Source of the DNA: a virus
Strand: one strand, 5' to 3'
DNA length: 63,457 nucleotides
IMG/VR virus record: IMGVR_UViG_3300032782_000011
Location: 1-63,457 of that record
Positions 45,780 through 56,800 of the stretch are shown in pieces. The position numbers were made by a program, and so were the translations under genes. Numbering within the stretch: position 1 is the stretch's first letter; each line of letters starts with the position of its first letter. Under the pieces are notes generated by a model. That model was given only the letters and a program-made list of their open reading frames with translations. It did no database searches and was not told the DNA's origin.

Positions 45780-48700
45780 GACGCTTACTATTCATCATCG
45801 GATTGCTCCTATGTGCTGCTACATCAGCGATGGGTAACGAGGCTGCTCATGGATGGTGCGAGGTTGGAGCCCAAGTCGTTGTCACCTCAGGTCTCACCTC
45901 GACGACGCAGGTACAGCGCTCATTCCCGCAATGCACCATCACTGTCTACAATCGCGGCAGTTCTACACTTGCGACCATCTACGCCGACAATAGCGCTACC
46001 CCCTTGGCAAATCCCTTCACTGCCGGGACGAATGGCCAGTGGATATTCTACGCCGCGAATGGCCGTTACGACGTGCAGATGTCCGGCGCGGGGTTTCCTA
46101 CCCCTGTCACCTATACTGACATCCTGCTTAATGATTTCGCGAACCAAGCACCCTCCATCGCCTGCACAACCGTAACCTATGCCCCCACGCTAGCATTCGA
46201 CGCCACAAACAACGCCTGCTACACGGTGACGCTCACAGGGAATCTCACATTCAGCATCACGGGCACCCCTGCGAACGGCAACTTCCTGAAGCTGCAACTC
46301 TACGAGGATGGCGTTGGTGGACACTTAATCACTTTTCCACTCAACTTTAGTGTGCCCGCATCAGTCCCTGTGACCACGGCAAACTATCATAACGACCTGC
46401 TATTCAACTACGACACCCCAAATCTAGAATGGCAGCCAGCAGCGAACTTCGGCGGCAACGGAGCTGGTGGAGTGGTGAGCTTCAATGGCAGGACTGGTGC
46501 GGTTGTATCGGCTACGAATGATTACGCCTTCAACCAGATTTCTGGTGTGGCCCAGCCAAGCCAGGGTGGCACGGGTTCGGCGACACCAACGACGAATGGT
46601 GTGGCCGTCGCGCAGGGTGCGAGCACACCGTATCTGTTCGTGTTGCCTACGAACAATGCGCAGTGCTTCATGTCTGACCCGACGAATTACCTTCTAAATC
46701 CGCCGTCCTACCAGACTTGCCCCTCCTCCACGGGAGGAAGCTCTGTCGGCGCGCAGGGTACGGTGAACGCGGCGGGTGCGAGTGCTGGCAGCTTCGCGCA
46801 AACCTCCATCTGGGACATCAACGGGCCGGGTGGGACGTACTTTCGGGGTCTAAATCCGTACATCGATGTGACGCACCCGACATTTGGCGGATACATTGGG
46901 CCGCACTACAACGCCGCCGCGACGACCTGCACGATGTCAGCAAGCTCGACGACAGCTTCCTGCGCGTCAGCTTCAGACTTTCTTGGAGGTCAGGGCATCC
47001 TCATTGTCGGTGCTGGGCCAGCGCCCGTTATCGCTACGCCACAAGCGCCTACAGTGACGCCCCTGTTCCAAGTTGGCTCGACTACTCGTAGCTACTGCAT
47101 CGCCGACCGTGACTGGTTCGGCGGCCTGACACCTTGCAGCCCTGTGGGCAGCACAGCCATTGCTCCATCCTCGATGGCACTCCAGAGCTACAGCATCGCC
47201 TCGTGGAGTTGGAACTCTTCGACCAACACCATGACGATTACGACTTCGGCAAACCACAACATGCCGACCACAGCCTCTGGCATCGCGAGCGAGCCCTATG
47301 CGCAAGTTGAGATTCAGGCGGGAACGTCAAGCAGCGGGCTTTGCGAAGGGTCGTTCTCACTGACGGCTGTACCTTCAGCCACACAGTTGCAGTTTCAGCG
47401 CAACGAATTGACTTCAAACCCGAGCTGCTCAGGCGGCACATTACGCATCGCCCCGAAAATCATTCTGAAGTGGGACTCACACTATACCTATAGCGTGACA
47501 GCAGCTTCCTGCTCGGCAGGAACAGCGACAATTTCAGTTTCCCCGGTACCGCTCGGGCCAGATGGGACATGGGTGATTCCCAGCAACGTAAAGGCCATCA
47601 CTTCCGGGATTTCCGACTCTCATTACAACGGGACAGTTTCGGTTGCTCCTGCAACGGGAGCGTTCACGTTCGGATTGAATTGCTCTGGTGTCACAAACGT
47701 GGGCGCTGGAGGCACGCTTTCGCTCGTACCCGGTAAGGCGGTGAAGAACCATCTCGTCTATGCCTGCAACGGTGGCTCCTGCGCACTTCCAGCTAACGCT
47801 GCAAACTATTCGCTAGTCGGTGTGGCACAAGGCAACGATGGTTACTTCATCGACCGTGGCTGGGCCATTTCCTCATCGAGCGTAGACCTGGGAGCACCTT
47901 CGACAGCCCCAACGACGGCTATCAACGAATGGCTGGATACCACTATCACGGCGGGTGGTGGCACCACCACGCTGACACTGGCGAATCCTTCGACGAATGC
48001 TGTCACGAGCGCAGGGGCATGGCACGACAACTTTCCAAACATCCTCGCGGCGTGCGCGACACTCCCAGCGAACTCTTCGGCATCGAATGGTGGCCATATC
48101 ATCGTTCCCGCGACAGGTTCGCTGTACAATTACTTCCCAATCATCGCGAACTTAGACCTCGTAGGTAACTTCGCGCAAGCCCCGAAGAACTGCCCAGGCA
48201 ACACGACGATTGATTTCGGCTCCGAACCTTGGATGGACGGCTCAATCATGCTGGGTAAGGGAGATGCTATCCAAGGTGCAGCAGTACAGGGTGCGACGAA
48301 CTGCCAGACGACATTCTACCAAATGGGTCCGGCACTCGGATGCGGCCAGGGTAACTCCTACCCGATGATTTATTTCGAGCCCGAGCAGGCCAGCTCGAAT
48401 TTCCTAAAAGACTTCGCGCTCAACCCTCAGGGGGCGTACCAGTCCGGTGTGATGATTGACGAGCAGATGAACGGTGATGGCACCGTATCGCTCCGCACCG
48501 ACAACTTCCACGTCAATGGAGGCATCCACAGCTATCCCATCATCGACCGCGCTGGATTCCAGCACTCGTTCAATTACGGCGGCTGGTCCAATGGAGGGGG
48601 AAATTTCTCGGAAAGCATCGTGTATCAGTTTCAGCCACTTTGCGGCATGCCGAACTACTATCCCTTTGTCGCCGCACCGCTACCCTATATCGTAAATACG

Positions 48701-51700
48701 AACCATACCTACAGTTTCGGGACTATGGAGATTGACAGTTGCGGTCAAGCCTCAGGGAACTTCGGCAACACGACGGTCTTTAACGACCTAATAACAGAAA
48801 GCAACGCAGGGCCGCCCATCAAGGCGAATCTGTACCCATACGGGGTCGCGCAACTCACCATCAACTATGCCAACAACGCAGACTTGATTGGTGGTTCATC
48901 TACCCCCTACCTCGATGTAACAAACGCCACCATTGGCAGTGCGGCATTCAACTTCATCGGCTGCGGCACCTCAACTCAGCCACTGTTTGAGACGAATAGC
49001 GCCAATCCCTACAGTGGAATTCACCTCACGATGGGCTTGGGCTGCAACGGTGGCATCGGCTATCCTCCACTCGCAGGTGTCGTCTACGAGAATCTCTACC
49101 GTAACCAGTGGAAGTGGAACGGCATGCAGTTCGCCATGACGAATGGTGGGAGACTCACCGCGGGGCAGATTACGACGCCAGCGGTCGCTCCAACGGTCAC
49201 AGTCACGACTTCCTGCACAGGCTTCCCTCCTGCTGGCACCTATACCTACGGTGTTCTGGCATGGGACGCAACCTCGAATCCAGCGGCGGGCACGGGCGGC
49301 GCGACGACAGTTGGCCCGGCAAGCACGTCCGTCACGCTGAACGGCACTACCCAATGCGCCAGTATCGCGCAACCGACGCTGCCTACCGGAACAGCCTACT
49401 GGGGCACCGCTCGACTCTCCGGTCCTGGCTCCGTAGACCAAGTATTCATCTCCGGGGTGAGCAGCATCAATGCTTTCGTGCCCGTCACCACGACGACCAT
49501 CGTGGACCAGACGACATTCACGGCGGGTAGCGTACCGAGCATCAATACCACAGGTCTACAATCGGTCAGCGCTGGGAATATCACTGGGAACATCCAGCCG
49601 ATTACCATCGCACCGCTAACGGACAACACGGTACCCATTGGCACCAACTCGCTGCACTTCACAAATTTGTTCCTGAACACGCGTCAGGTCTCGACGTTGC
49701 CAACTGCTTCTACCAACTTGGGCGCGGTCTTTATCGTCACTGATGGTCAGAGCACAACGGATTGCACCTCGGGTGGCGGCTCATTCCAAGCGTGGTGCCG
49801 TTCGAATGGCACCTCATGGGGCTCCGTGAGCGGCGCGGTTGGGGGGTCGGTGACAGCGTTTACAGCACCTTCCGGTAGCTGGCCAACGTGGCTCGTACCT
49901 ACCGTGACCAATGGTACGACAACCCCGCAACTGACCGTGGCAGCTTCGACTATTCCAGTCGGCGCTGGCGGTACAGGTGCGACAACTCTCAGCGGCGTCA
50001 TCAAGGGTAATGCTACATCGCCATTCACCGTCGCGGCTGCGGCGGATATTTTTGGGCTATGGAGTGGGACTTGCAATCTAAGCACGAACTTCCTACGGAG
50101 TGATGGTGTATGCGCACCTCCTCCGGGTGGTATGGTCTATCCAAGTGGCTCGGGATTTGCCATCGTGGCGGGTGGCACTTCATGGGGAACGACACTAGCC
50201 GACCCCCTCACCCCAACTCATGGTGGCAGCGGCCTAAGCAACCCTGCACCTCACTCTCTCATGCTGGCTGAAGGCGCGAGCAACTATAACCTCGTCACGT
50301 CGCCATCGACCAATGGCTTCTATCAGTGCGGGTTCAACGTCACGGCGTCGGTGGCAGTGGACCTCACATGCGCGCCTGCTGGAGTTTCAGTAAATCTCTT
50401 GAGCGGCAACTACCCGCTCGTCTACAGCGACCGCGCCAGCTTTCAGCGTGAATCGAGCACTACGACTTCGACGTTGACGCTTCCTCAGGTGGCAGGTAAC
50501 ACCGCATCGAACTTCCCCTTCGTCACCGCAAACTTCAACTCCGCGAACGAGACGCTGCAAGCGAATGCGGCGGATAAAATCGATGGCGGCTCCTTAGGTG
50601 GTACACAGAACGTGCTTCCTGGTTGGGCGGCATTTGTCTACCAGGATTCCACATCAGCCCCCGGCAACTGGTGGAGCGTGATACTGCCAATGCTCAGCGC
50701 GTTGCCAACATCCTGCGCGGACAGTGGGGGCAACCACATCAACTTCACGGCTGCTGGAGGCTTTACCTGCGGCTCAACATCGAGTGGCGGCACACCCTCG
50801 TTCCCATTGACGGTTACAGGAACGGTGAACTCGGGTGGCATCCCCTACTTCAGTAGCACGACGCAGGAGTCTTCATCCGCAACGCTCGGGGCTGGAGCCA
50901 TCGTATTCGGTGGCGGCGCGGGTGGGGCTCCAACGACGGGCGCTGGCGACTTCACTTATTCCTCGCATACACTTTCTGGTGGCGCGTCGGCAATCTTCGA
51001 CCTGAGCGCGGCGGCTTCGTTTAAGATTCCGTCGAGTGCGGCCTGTGCTCCGACGACTGCGGCGCTGCTCTGCTATGATTCTACGAACAATCGATTCGTC
51101 GGTGGCAACGGGACGAACACTTCCTACCTCCCGTGGTTCCTTTCGGCTCCAGCCTCGCTTAATCTCGTGGAGTGGAACGGCACCCTCGGCAAGCAGGACG
51201 ATACGGGCATCGCTACAGCGAACGTGACACAGACCGTCGCTACGCCCTCAGCCAATCAGATTTGCGTCTACGCCTCCACAGCCAAGACCTGTACACCAAC
51301 CACGACACTCCCAACTCCTGCGGTCCCGGCATTCTCGGGTGACATGACCAATTCGTTGGGCTCGCTCGTTACTGCGGTCGGGAAAATCAACGGCGGTAGC
51401 TATCCTACCAACGCGCATGTCGTCGGTTCAAATGGTTCATCGCAGCCTACAACTTCTACCCGTACCGACATCGACGCTATTACCTATGCGGCAGGTGGCG
51501 GCTCGGCAAACGCGCAGACCGTGACACTCTCTCCTGCGGTGACTTCCTACACCACAGGGCTTACCGTCCGCTGGAAGCCCACGGCGGCGAACACGAACTC
51601 GACACCGACACTCGCGGTGAATGGCCTATCGGCTATCACCATCGTGAAAATCGGCGGCGCGACGCTCTCAAATAGCGACCTTACGACGACAGCGATAGCG

Positions 51701-52246
51701 ACGGCTATCTATGATGGAACGAACTTTGAGCTTCAGAATCCGCAGACCGGGCAGCCTGCTACGGGCACGGCTGGCGGAGACTTAACAGGTTCTTACCCGA
51801 ATCCTACCGTCGCGGCAAACGCTATCACGGGCGCGAAGATGGCCAACAACACCGTGACAGCCACGCAACTTGCCGCGCAGTATTCCAAGGGTTCCTGCAC
51901 GGAAGCATGGGGCGGGTCGGGAACTTCGCACGCGCTCACTTCCGGCGACGATGCAGTGGTGAACAACACCTGCTACAACGACTCCGGCGTGACGCGCACG
52001 ATTACGGCGGTGAAGTGCCGCAGCGACAACGGCTCCAACACCACGACAGTCAATCCCACATTCGGCTCGGCTGGAACGGGCACAACGATTCTCTCTGGGG
52101 CGCTGACCTGCGGAAACAGCTACGCGTACAGTTCCAGCGGGACGGTGTCGAACGCAAGCTGGACAACGGGCACGGGCATTGACCCGGCGATGGGCGGGAC
52201 GCTCACGGGTACGAGCATTGCCGTAATTATCGAGTACACATTCTGA
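45776..52246 (+). CDS. giant tail-fibre-like protein with signal peptide
   Basis: A 2156-residue protein. RRLLFIIGLLLCAATSAMG looks like a Sec signal peptide, cut before NEAAHGW. The body is Gly/Ser/Thr/Asn-rich with fibre modules: VVSFNGRTGAVVSATNDYAF (about residues 232-251), repeated QGGTG-type turns and, near the end, GGDLTGSYPNPTVAANAITG. Cysteine pairs recur through the central part (for example TTCTMSASSTTASCASASDF), unusual for cytoplasmic fibre proteins but sensible for an exported one. Receptor binding or host-surface decoration is likely. Coupled on both sides (ATGA, TGATG). Confidence 0.75.
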   Translation: MRRLLFIIGLLLCAATSAMGNEAAHGWCEVGAQVVVTSGLTSTTQVQRSFPQCTITVYNRGSSTLATIYADNSATPLANPFTAGTNGQWIFYAANGRYDVQMSGAGFPTPVTYTDILLNDFANQAPSIACTTVTYAPTLAFDATNNACYTVTLTGNLTFSITGTPANGNFLKLQLYEDGVGGHLITFPLNFSVPASVPVTTANYHNDLLFNYDTPNLEWQPAANFGGNGAGGVVSFNGRTGAVVSATNDYAFNQISGVAQPSQGGTGSATPTTNGVAVAQGASTPYLFVLPTNNAQCFMSDPTNYLLNPPSYQTCPSSTGGSSVGAQGTVNAAGASAGSFAQTSIWDINGPGGTYFRGLNPYIDVTHPTFGGYIGPHYNAAATTCTMSASSTTASCASASDFLGGQGILIVGAGPAPVIATPQAPTVTPLFQVGSTTRSYCIADRDWFGGLTPCSPVGSTAIAPSSMALQSYSIASWSWNSSTNTMTITTSANHNMPTTASGIASEPYAQVEIQAGTSSSGLCEGSFSLTAVPSATQLQFQRNELTSNPSCSGGTLRIAPKIILKWDSHYTYSVTAASCSAGTATISVSPVPLGPDGTWVIPSNVKAITSGISDSHYNGTVSVAPATGAFTFGLNCSGVTNVGAGGTLSLVPGKAVKNHLVYACNGGSCALPANAANYSLVGVAQGNDGYFIDRGWAISSSSVDLGAPSTAPTTAINEWLDTTITAGGGTTTLTLANPSTNAVTSAGAWHDNFPNILAACATLPANSSASNGGHIIVPATGSLYNYFPIIANLDLVGNFAQAPKNCPGNTTIDFGSEPWMDGSIMLGKGDAIQGAAVQGATNCQTTFYQMGPALGCGQGNSYPMIYFEPEQASSNFLKDFALNPQGAYQSGVMIDEQMNGDGTVSLRTDNFHVNGGIHSYPIIDRAGFQHSFNYGGWSNGGGNFSESIVYQFQPLCGMPNYYPFVAAPLPYIVNTNHTYSFGTMEIDSCGQASGNFGNTTVFNDLITESNAGPPIKANLYPYGVAQLTINYANNADLIGGSSTPYLDVTNATIGSAAFNFIGCGTSTQPLFETNSANPYSGIHLTMGLGCNGGIGYPPLAGVVYENLYRNQWKWNGMQFAMTNGGRLTAGQITTPAVAPTVTVTTSCTGFPPAGTYTYGVLAWDATSNPAAGTGGATTVGPASTSVTLNGTTQCASIAQPTLPTGTAYWGTARLSGPGSVDQVFISGVSSINAFVPVTTTTIVDQTTFTAGSVPSINTTGLQSVSAGNITGNIQPITIAPLTDNTVPIGTNSLHFTNLFLNTRQVSTLPTASTNLGAVFIVTDGQSTTDCTSGGGSFQAWCRSNGTSWGSVSGAVGGSVTAFTAPSGSWPTWLVPTVTNGTTTPQLTVAASTIPVGAGGTGATTLSGVIKGNATSPFTVAAAADIFGLWSGTCNLSTNFLRSDGVCAPPPGGMVYPSGSGFAIVAGGTSWGTTLADPLTPTHGGSGLSNPAPHSLMLAEGASNYNLVTSPSTNGFYQCGFNVTASVAVDLTCAPAGVSVNLLSGNYPLVYSDRASFQRESSTTTSTLTLPQVAGNTASNFPFVTANFNSANETLQANAADKIDGGSLGGTQNVLPGWAAFVYQDSTSAPGNWWSVILPMLSALPTSCADSGGNHINFTAAGGFTCGSTSSGGTPSFPLTVTGTVNSGGIPYFSSTTQESSSATLGAGAIVFGGGAGGAPTTGAGDFTYSSHTLSGGASAIFDLSAAASFKIPSSAACAPTTAALLCYDSTNNRFVGGNGTNTSYLPWFLSAPASLNLVEWNGTLGKQDDTGIATANVTQTVATPSANQICVYASTAKTCTPTTTLPTPAVPAFSGDMTNSLGSLVTAVGKINGGSYPTNAHVVGSNGSSQPTTSTRTDIDAITYAAGGGSANAQTVTLSPAVTSYTTGLTVRWKPTAANTNSTPTLAVNGLSAITIVKIGGATLSNSDLTTTAIATAIYDGTNFELQNPQTGQPATGTAGGDLTGSYPNPTVAANAITGAKMANNTVTATQLAAQYSKGSCTEAWGGSGTSHALTSGDDAVVNNTCYNDSGVTRTITAVKCRSDNGSNTTTVNPTFGSAGTGTTILSGALTCGNSYAYSSSGTVSNASWTTGTGIDPAMGGTLTGTSIAVIIEYTF

Positions 52247-53838
52247 TGAAGCGACTGATTCCAATTCTCCTGTGGGCTTCGGTAGTGATGGGCCAAAGCC
52301 AGACGATCACCGCGTCGTTTCCGATAGCCGCCGCTCCGTCCATCCCCACGCTCGTGCAGGTAAAAGCTACTCCCTCGGATGTGCAAAGTACGGGGCCGTT
52401 AATCAGTAATGGGGCTTTCATAGTCACCTGCTTTGCAAATACCACGCAGGTTAACAACACTGTGATCGTCCGGCTCACCACGCCATCAACTACGGGGAAC
52501 GTCACTTCCGTAACCGATGATGGCTCCTCCTCGAATACCTATACCTTGCAGAAGAACGAAACGGCTGGAAGCGAAACACTAGCGATCTACAGTGCCCCAG
52601 TTGTCCATGCCTCACGGTGTGTCACTGTAACATTCACGCTCGGTACTGGAGCGACGGTGATTGGCAATCAGGTTAAGCTCTATGAGTTTGACAATCTCAG
52701 CACCGCGTCGGGCACAGGTTCGGTGGATGTTACCTGCTCAGGCACGGCCACAAGCGGGACGGCTCCGGCGTGCGGCTCCAGCATGACTCCCACTTTGTCG
52801 AATGATCTTGTGATGACATTCATGGATGTGGTGAGTTTCAGTTCTAAGCCCGCCACGTCAGTTACTTTCACCGCGCAGACCGGGACAGCGCCAACTTACA
52901 GTTTGGTGGACGCGGCGGGCACAGACTGGACCGCCAGCCAGTACGCCACCAACGCTGCCCTTTCCGCGATCACGCCATCCATCACCGTTTCGCAGGCAGT
53001 CACCCGCGCTAACGTGGTGGGAATCGCTTTCAAGGCTGCGAGCAATGGGGGAACCTATAGCGGCGTGCATGTCAATAATGTCACGTTCAACGCCCCGCAA
53101 TACAGTCAATCCTCGTCGTTCACGGGGACGACTTTCGTGGTGCAGTTCCCATGTTTTGGAAACGATCTGTGGGTACTGATTGGGCAGGGAGCGAGCAGTT
53201 CCACTGACAACACAACCAGCATCGGATCGGACAGCAACAGCAACTCCTGGACAGGACTCACCAACGTCTATAGTTCTGGGGACGGTTACGCTGTTCGCTG
53301 GTGGCACGCCGATTCAGCTACCTGCAACGGCACGGAAAAGTTCACGATCAACTTCACTTCCAATCCATCGTATATGTTCCTTCTGACGGTGGATATAGGC
53401 AACTCCGGCGGTTACGATTCGACTGCTGGAAATGTCACTTTGAACAGCGGCAACTCCGCAACCAATCCGCCGACAACGGTTTCGGGCGGCTCCATCACTC
53501 CCAGCACGACCAATGGCGTGATTTTGAGCTATATCAACCAGGACTACGATACGGCCAGCGCCGTTTCGACCTCTGCTGCTGGCGGGATATGGGCTAGTGA
53601 CAATATGAGTTGCCCGAATGCGACAGGTGGCACAGGATGTGCAGCCCTTGGTACTTCTGGATCATATTACGCCTACTCTGGCTCGGGTTTCGAGCAGGAC
53701 GGTGGATTCATGGTGGACTATTACGGCAATTCCACTTCGTCGGTTTCGACAACCTGGACGTGGGGCACGCTGGGCAACACGCAAAATCGTGCGATTGGGC
53801 CTTATTTCTACTCTAGCGTCGTGGTGAAACATAATTGA
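52246..53838 (+). CDS. exported beta-rich protein
   Basis: A 530-residue protein. The signal peptide MKRLIPILLWASVVMG precedes QSQTITASFP. The rest is two similar beta-sandwich-like halves built of Ser/Thr/Asn-rich strands with repeated A-x-C pairs (FIVTCFANTTQVNNTVIVRL, GTDWTASQYATNAALSAITP). No catalytic motif. Second of four coupled exported genes. Confidence 0.7.
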   Translation: MKRLIPILLWASVVMGQSQTITASFPIAAAPSIPTLVQVKATPSDVQSTGPLISNGAFIVTCFANTTQVNNTVIVRLTTPSTTGNVTSVTDDGSSSNTYTLQKNETAGSETLAIYSAPVVHASRCVTVTFTLGTGATVIGNQVKLYEFDNLSTASGTGSVDVTCSGTATSGTAPACGSSMTPTLSNDLVMTFMDVVSFSSKPATSVTFTAQTGTAPTYSLVDAAGTDWTASQYATNAALSAITPSITVSQAVTRANVVGIAFKAASNGGTYSGVHVNNVTFNAPQYSQSSSFTGTTFVVQFPCFGNDLWVLIGQGASSSTDNTTSIGSDSNSNSWTGLTNVYSSGDGYAVRWWHADSATCNGTEKFTINFTSNPSYMFLLTVDIGNSGGYDSTAGNVTLNSGNSATNPPTTVSGGSITPSTTNGVILSYINQDYDTASAVSTSAAGGIWASDNMSCPNATGGTGCAALGTSGSYYAYSGSGFEQDGGFMVDYYGNSTSSVSTTWTWGTLGNTQNRAIGPYFYSSVVVKHN

Positions 53839-56800
53839 AAATACGCTGGCTCATCCCATTCCTGCTCCTCTGGCCCTGCTGCGTTTTCGGGCAAGCCACT
53901 TACAATGCCGCCGGATGCTCGCTCGCGCAGGTGCAGGCGGCCTATGCAACCGAACAGGCCAGCAAAGTGGATGGCGACATCATTGCGGTGCCTTCCTGCG
54001 GAACTACTACGTGGTCCTCATCGTGGAGCATTTCTCCAACGAACTCGCTGACGATTCAGGGCAATTCGACAACCAGCGGAACGTGCGCTCCCGGCGGCTC
54101 ATGCACGGCTACCGATAACACCAACATCGCCCTCAGTTCTACTTTTTCCGTCACGACAGCAGCGGGGAAATCGTTCCGCTTTACTGGCTTTTCCATAACC
54201 GTCTCGGGGACTGCCCGTTATGGAGCAACAAATTTCACGGGGGCATCGACGGCAGTTCGCGTGGATCACAATCATTTTATCGAGAATGTTCCAGGCGACC
54301 ATACGATCCAGGTTGACGGGATAAGAGGAGTATTCGATCACAACTATCTTGAGACTCCGGTAGGCGAAAATATCAACTTTTTCCAAATCTCCAACTATGG
54401 GACCGATGGCAATGCGAATATCATCTGGACGGTCGCTGAGAATTTTGGAAGCAGCGACTTTGTTTTTCTGGAAAATAATTACTTCACGGGATCGTTCATC
54501 TACGACTGCGACTACGGCGGAAAGATTGTCTTGCGCTACAACATCCTGTGGTACGGAACGCAACTTCAAACGCATGGCGTAGGCTCTGGAGCGCAGCGGC
54601 GCGGCTGCCGGGCGATGGAAACTTACGAGAATGCCTTCACCTATAGCAACAGCCCGAATACAAACAGCTTTTCTTTCCTGGTTGATTACGAAAGTGGTCC
54701 GATGATGTTCTGGGGCAACACGGTAACAGCCTTTGTGACCATGTTGCGCGAGCAGGAAGTGCGGGCCGACAATGCTACCTATGGGCAGACGGCGACCCCC
54801 AACGGCTGGGGATACTGCGGAACAGCATTCAACGGCACAGGCTCCAACTGGGACCAAAACAGCAATACCTCTAGCGGTTATGCGTGCATTGACCAAGTAG
54901 GACGCGGAGCGGGGCAGCTACTCACAGGCTCGTTTCCATCGCTCATCAACAGCAGCACGGGCACTATCGCATGGCCCAACCAGACCCTCGTACCCACCTA
55001 CTCCTGGGGCAACACGCAGAACACCAACAGTTACGCCACGAACCACTTCTGGCAGACCTATGAAAGCCCTGCCCGCGTCACCGAGAACACAGAGTATTAC
55101 AACCAATACCCGAATGTGGACCATGCGGGAGCGTTCACCGGAGCAGGCGGAACAGGATGCGGACCAACTACCGGAGTCGGCTGCCCAGCGAATGCGGTAG
55201 CTCGGCCAGCCACCTGCACGACTGGCGTTGTCTGGTGGGATGTTTCCAACCAGTACCTTGACAAATGCACCTCGACCAATACTTGGACGAATGCCTTTTA
55301 CACACCCTACACCTACCCGCATCCGTTGACGCAGACCACACAGACCCCCGGCTTCGTCTCGGAATCCGGCAAGAACTCGACGCTGAGTGTGGCGCTGGGA
55401 GCGAGCGGTGGAGGCGGATTCATCCCGACGAGCACCTGCGCCAGTTATTCCTACTGCTTGCCGTTCGCGGAAAGCACACTCGCTGGCAACTTCGGGATTG
55501 CGGCATTCCAGTATGCGAACGGGACCGCTGTGACAACCACGGCCACCGACGACAAATCCGATACTTGGACGTGCCTGACCTCATCATCTGCAAGTTCGAG
55601 CAAGATGCTGGGTATCTGCTACGCGCCCAACCTCACCGCCGGGGCGAGCAAAGTAACGGTGACGTTCGGGACAACCGCTGTTACGCAAGTGCAGGCCGAT
55701 GTCGCGCAGTTCTATAACATTGCGGCATCCTCCCCGCTCGTGACGAGCAACTCCGTCGTAGGGACAAGCTCCACAACCATGACCGGGCCATCGCTCACGA
55801 CTTCAGCGAATGACCTTGTGTACGCCATGTTCTGCCGTACCGGCACGCCGCTGATGACCTCAGGCTCGTTCACTCCCGGCTCGGGCTTCACGCTGGGCCT
55901 GACGAAGTATCAAGACGGTTGCGCCACTGAATGGCAGGTGTCTACAGGTGGCTCCGTCACGCCCACCATGACGATGGGCAGTGCCTCCACCTACATCGTC
56001 TATGCAGCGGACTTTGCGGCTTCGACATCCCCACAAGGCAGCGCCCCGACCGCGCCGTACCTCCAGCGCGTGATGTCGTGGAGTTCGCAATCGGGTGTAT
56101 CTGCCTCAACTACGAAGTTCCAGCTTCCCAACGGCAGCAATGACTTGCTCGTGATGACCGGAGCCGGAGCCGCCAACTACCTCGGCAATAGCATCACCGA
56201 TTCCGGCTCGAATACCTGGACGCTTGCCGGGCAATGCCAGCAGAATAATACCGGAGCCGGGAACTGCACGAGCTCTGGCGGCTATTCCTATGAGTTCTAC
56301 AAGACAGGTGCGGCGGCCAACACCACCAACACGCAGACCGTGAACTTCACAGGCTCCGGCGATGCGACGATTTTCTTCTACGATTTCGTCGGCTCGTTCA
56401 CCTATAACACGCGCAGCCAGCAATCCTCGAACTCCAGTACGACGAACACACTCCCCGCATCAGCCTTCTCGTTCAATCCCGGAGCGACAAACGCGCTGAC
56501 CATTGCCATCGGGCCGATTGCGTTCAACACGGCGGCTTCGGTGGCGCAACCATCGTCGAACGCCACGAACTACTTTGACGGCGGCTGGTTCGGCGGGGAA
56601 ACCATCAACGGAGGAGGAACGCCGGAATCCATCATTGACCAGAACAACATCTTCAGCCACACCTATACGACAACCAGCGGCGCGAAGAACTGGCAATGGA
56701 ATACGGCGGTGAATAGCAGCGAGGCGAACAACGTCGGCGTGGACTTCATCAGCTTCACGATAGGGGCAGGCGGCGGCAGTGTCTCCCTTGCGCCAACCTC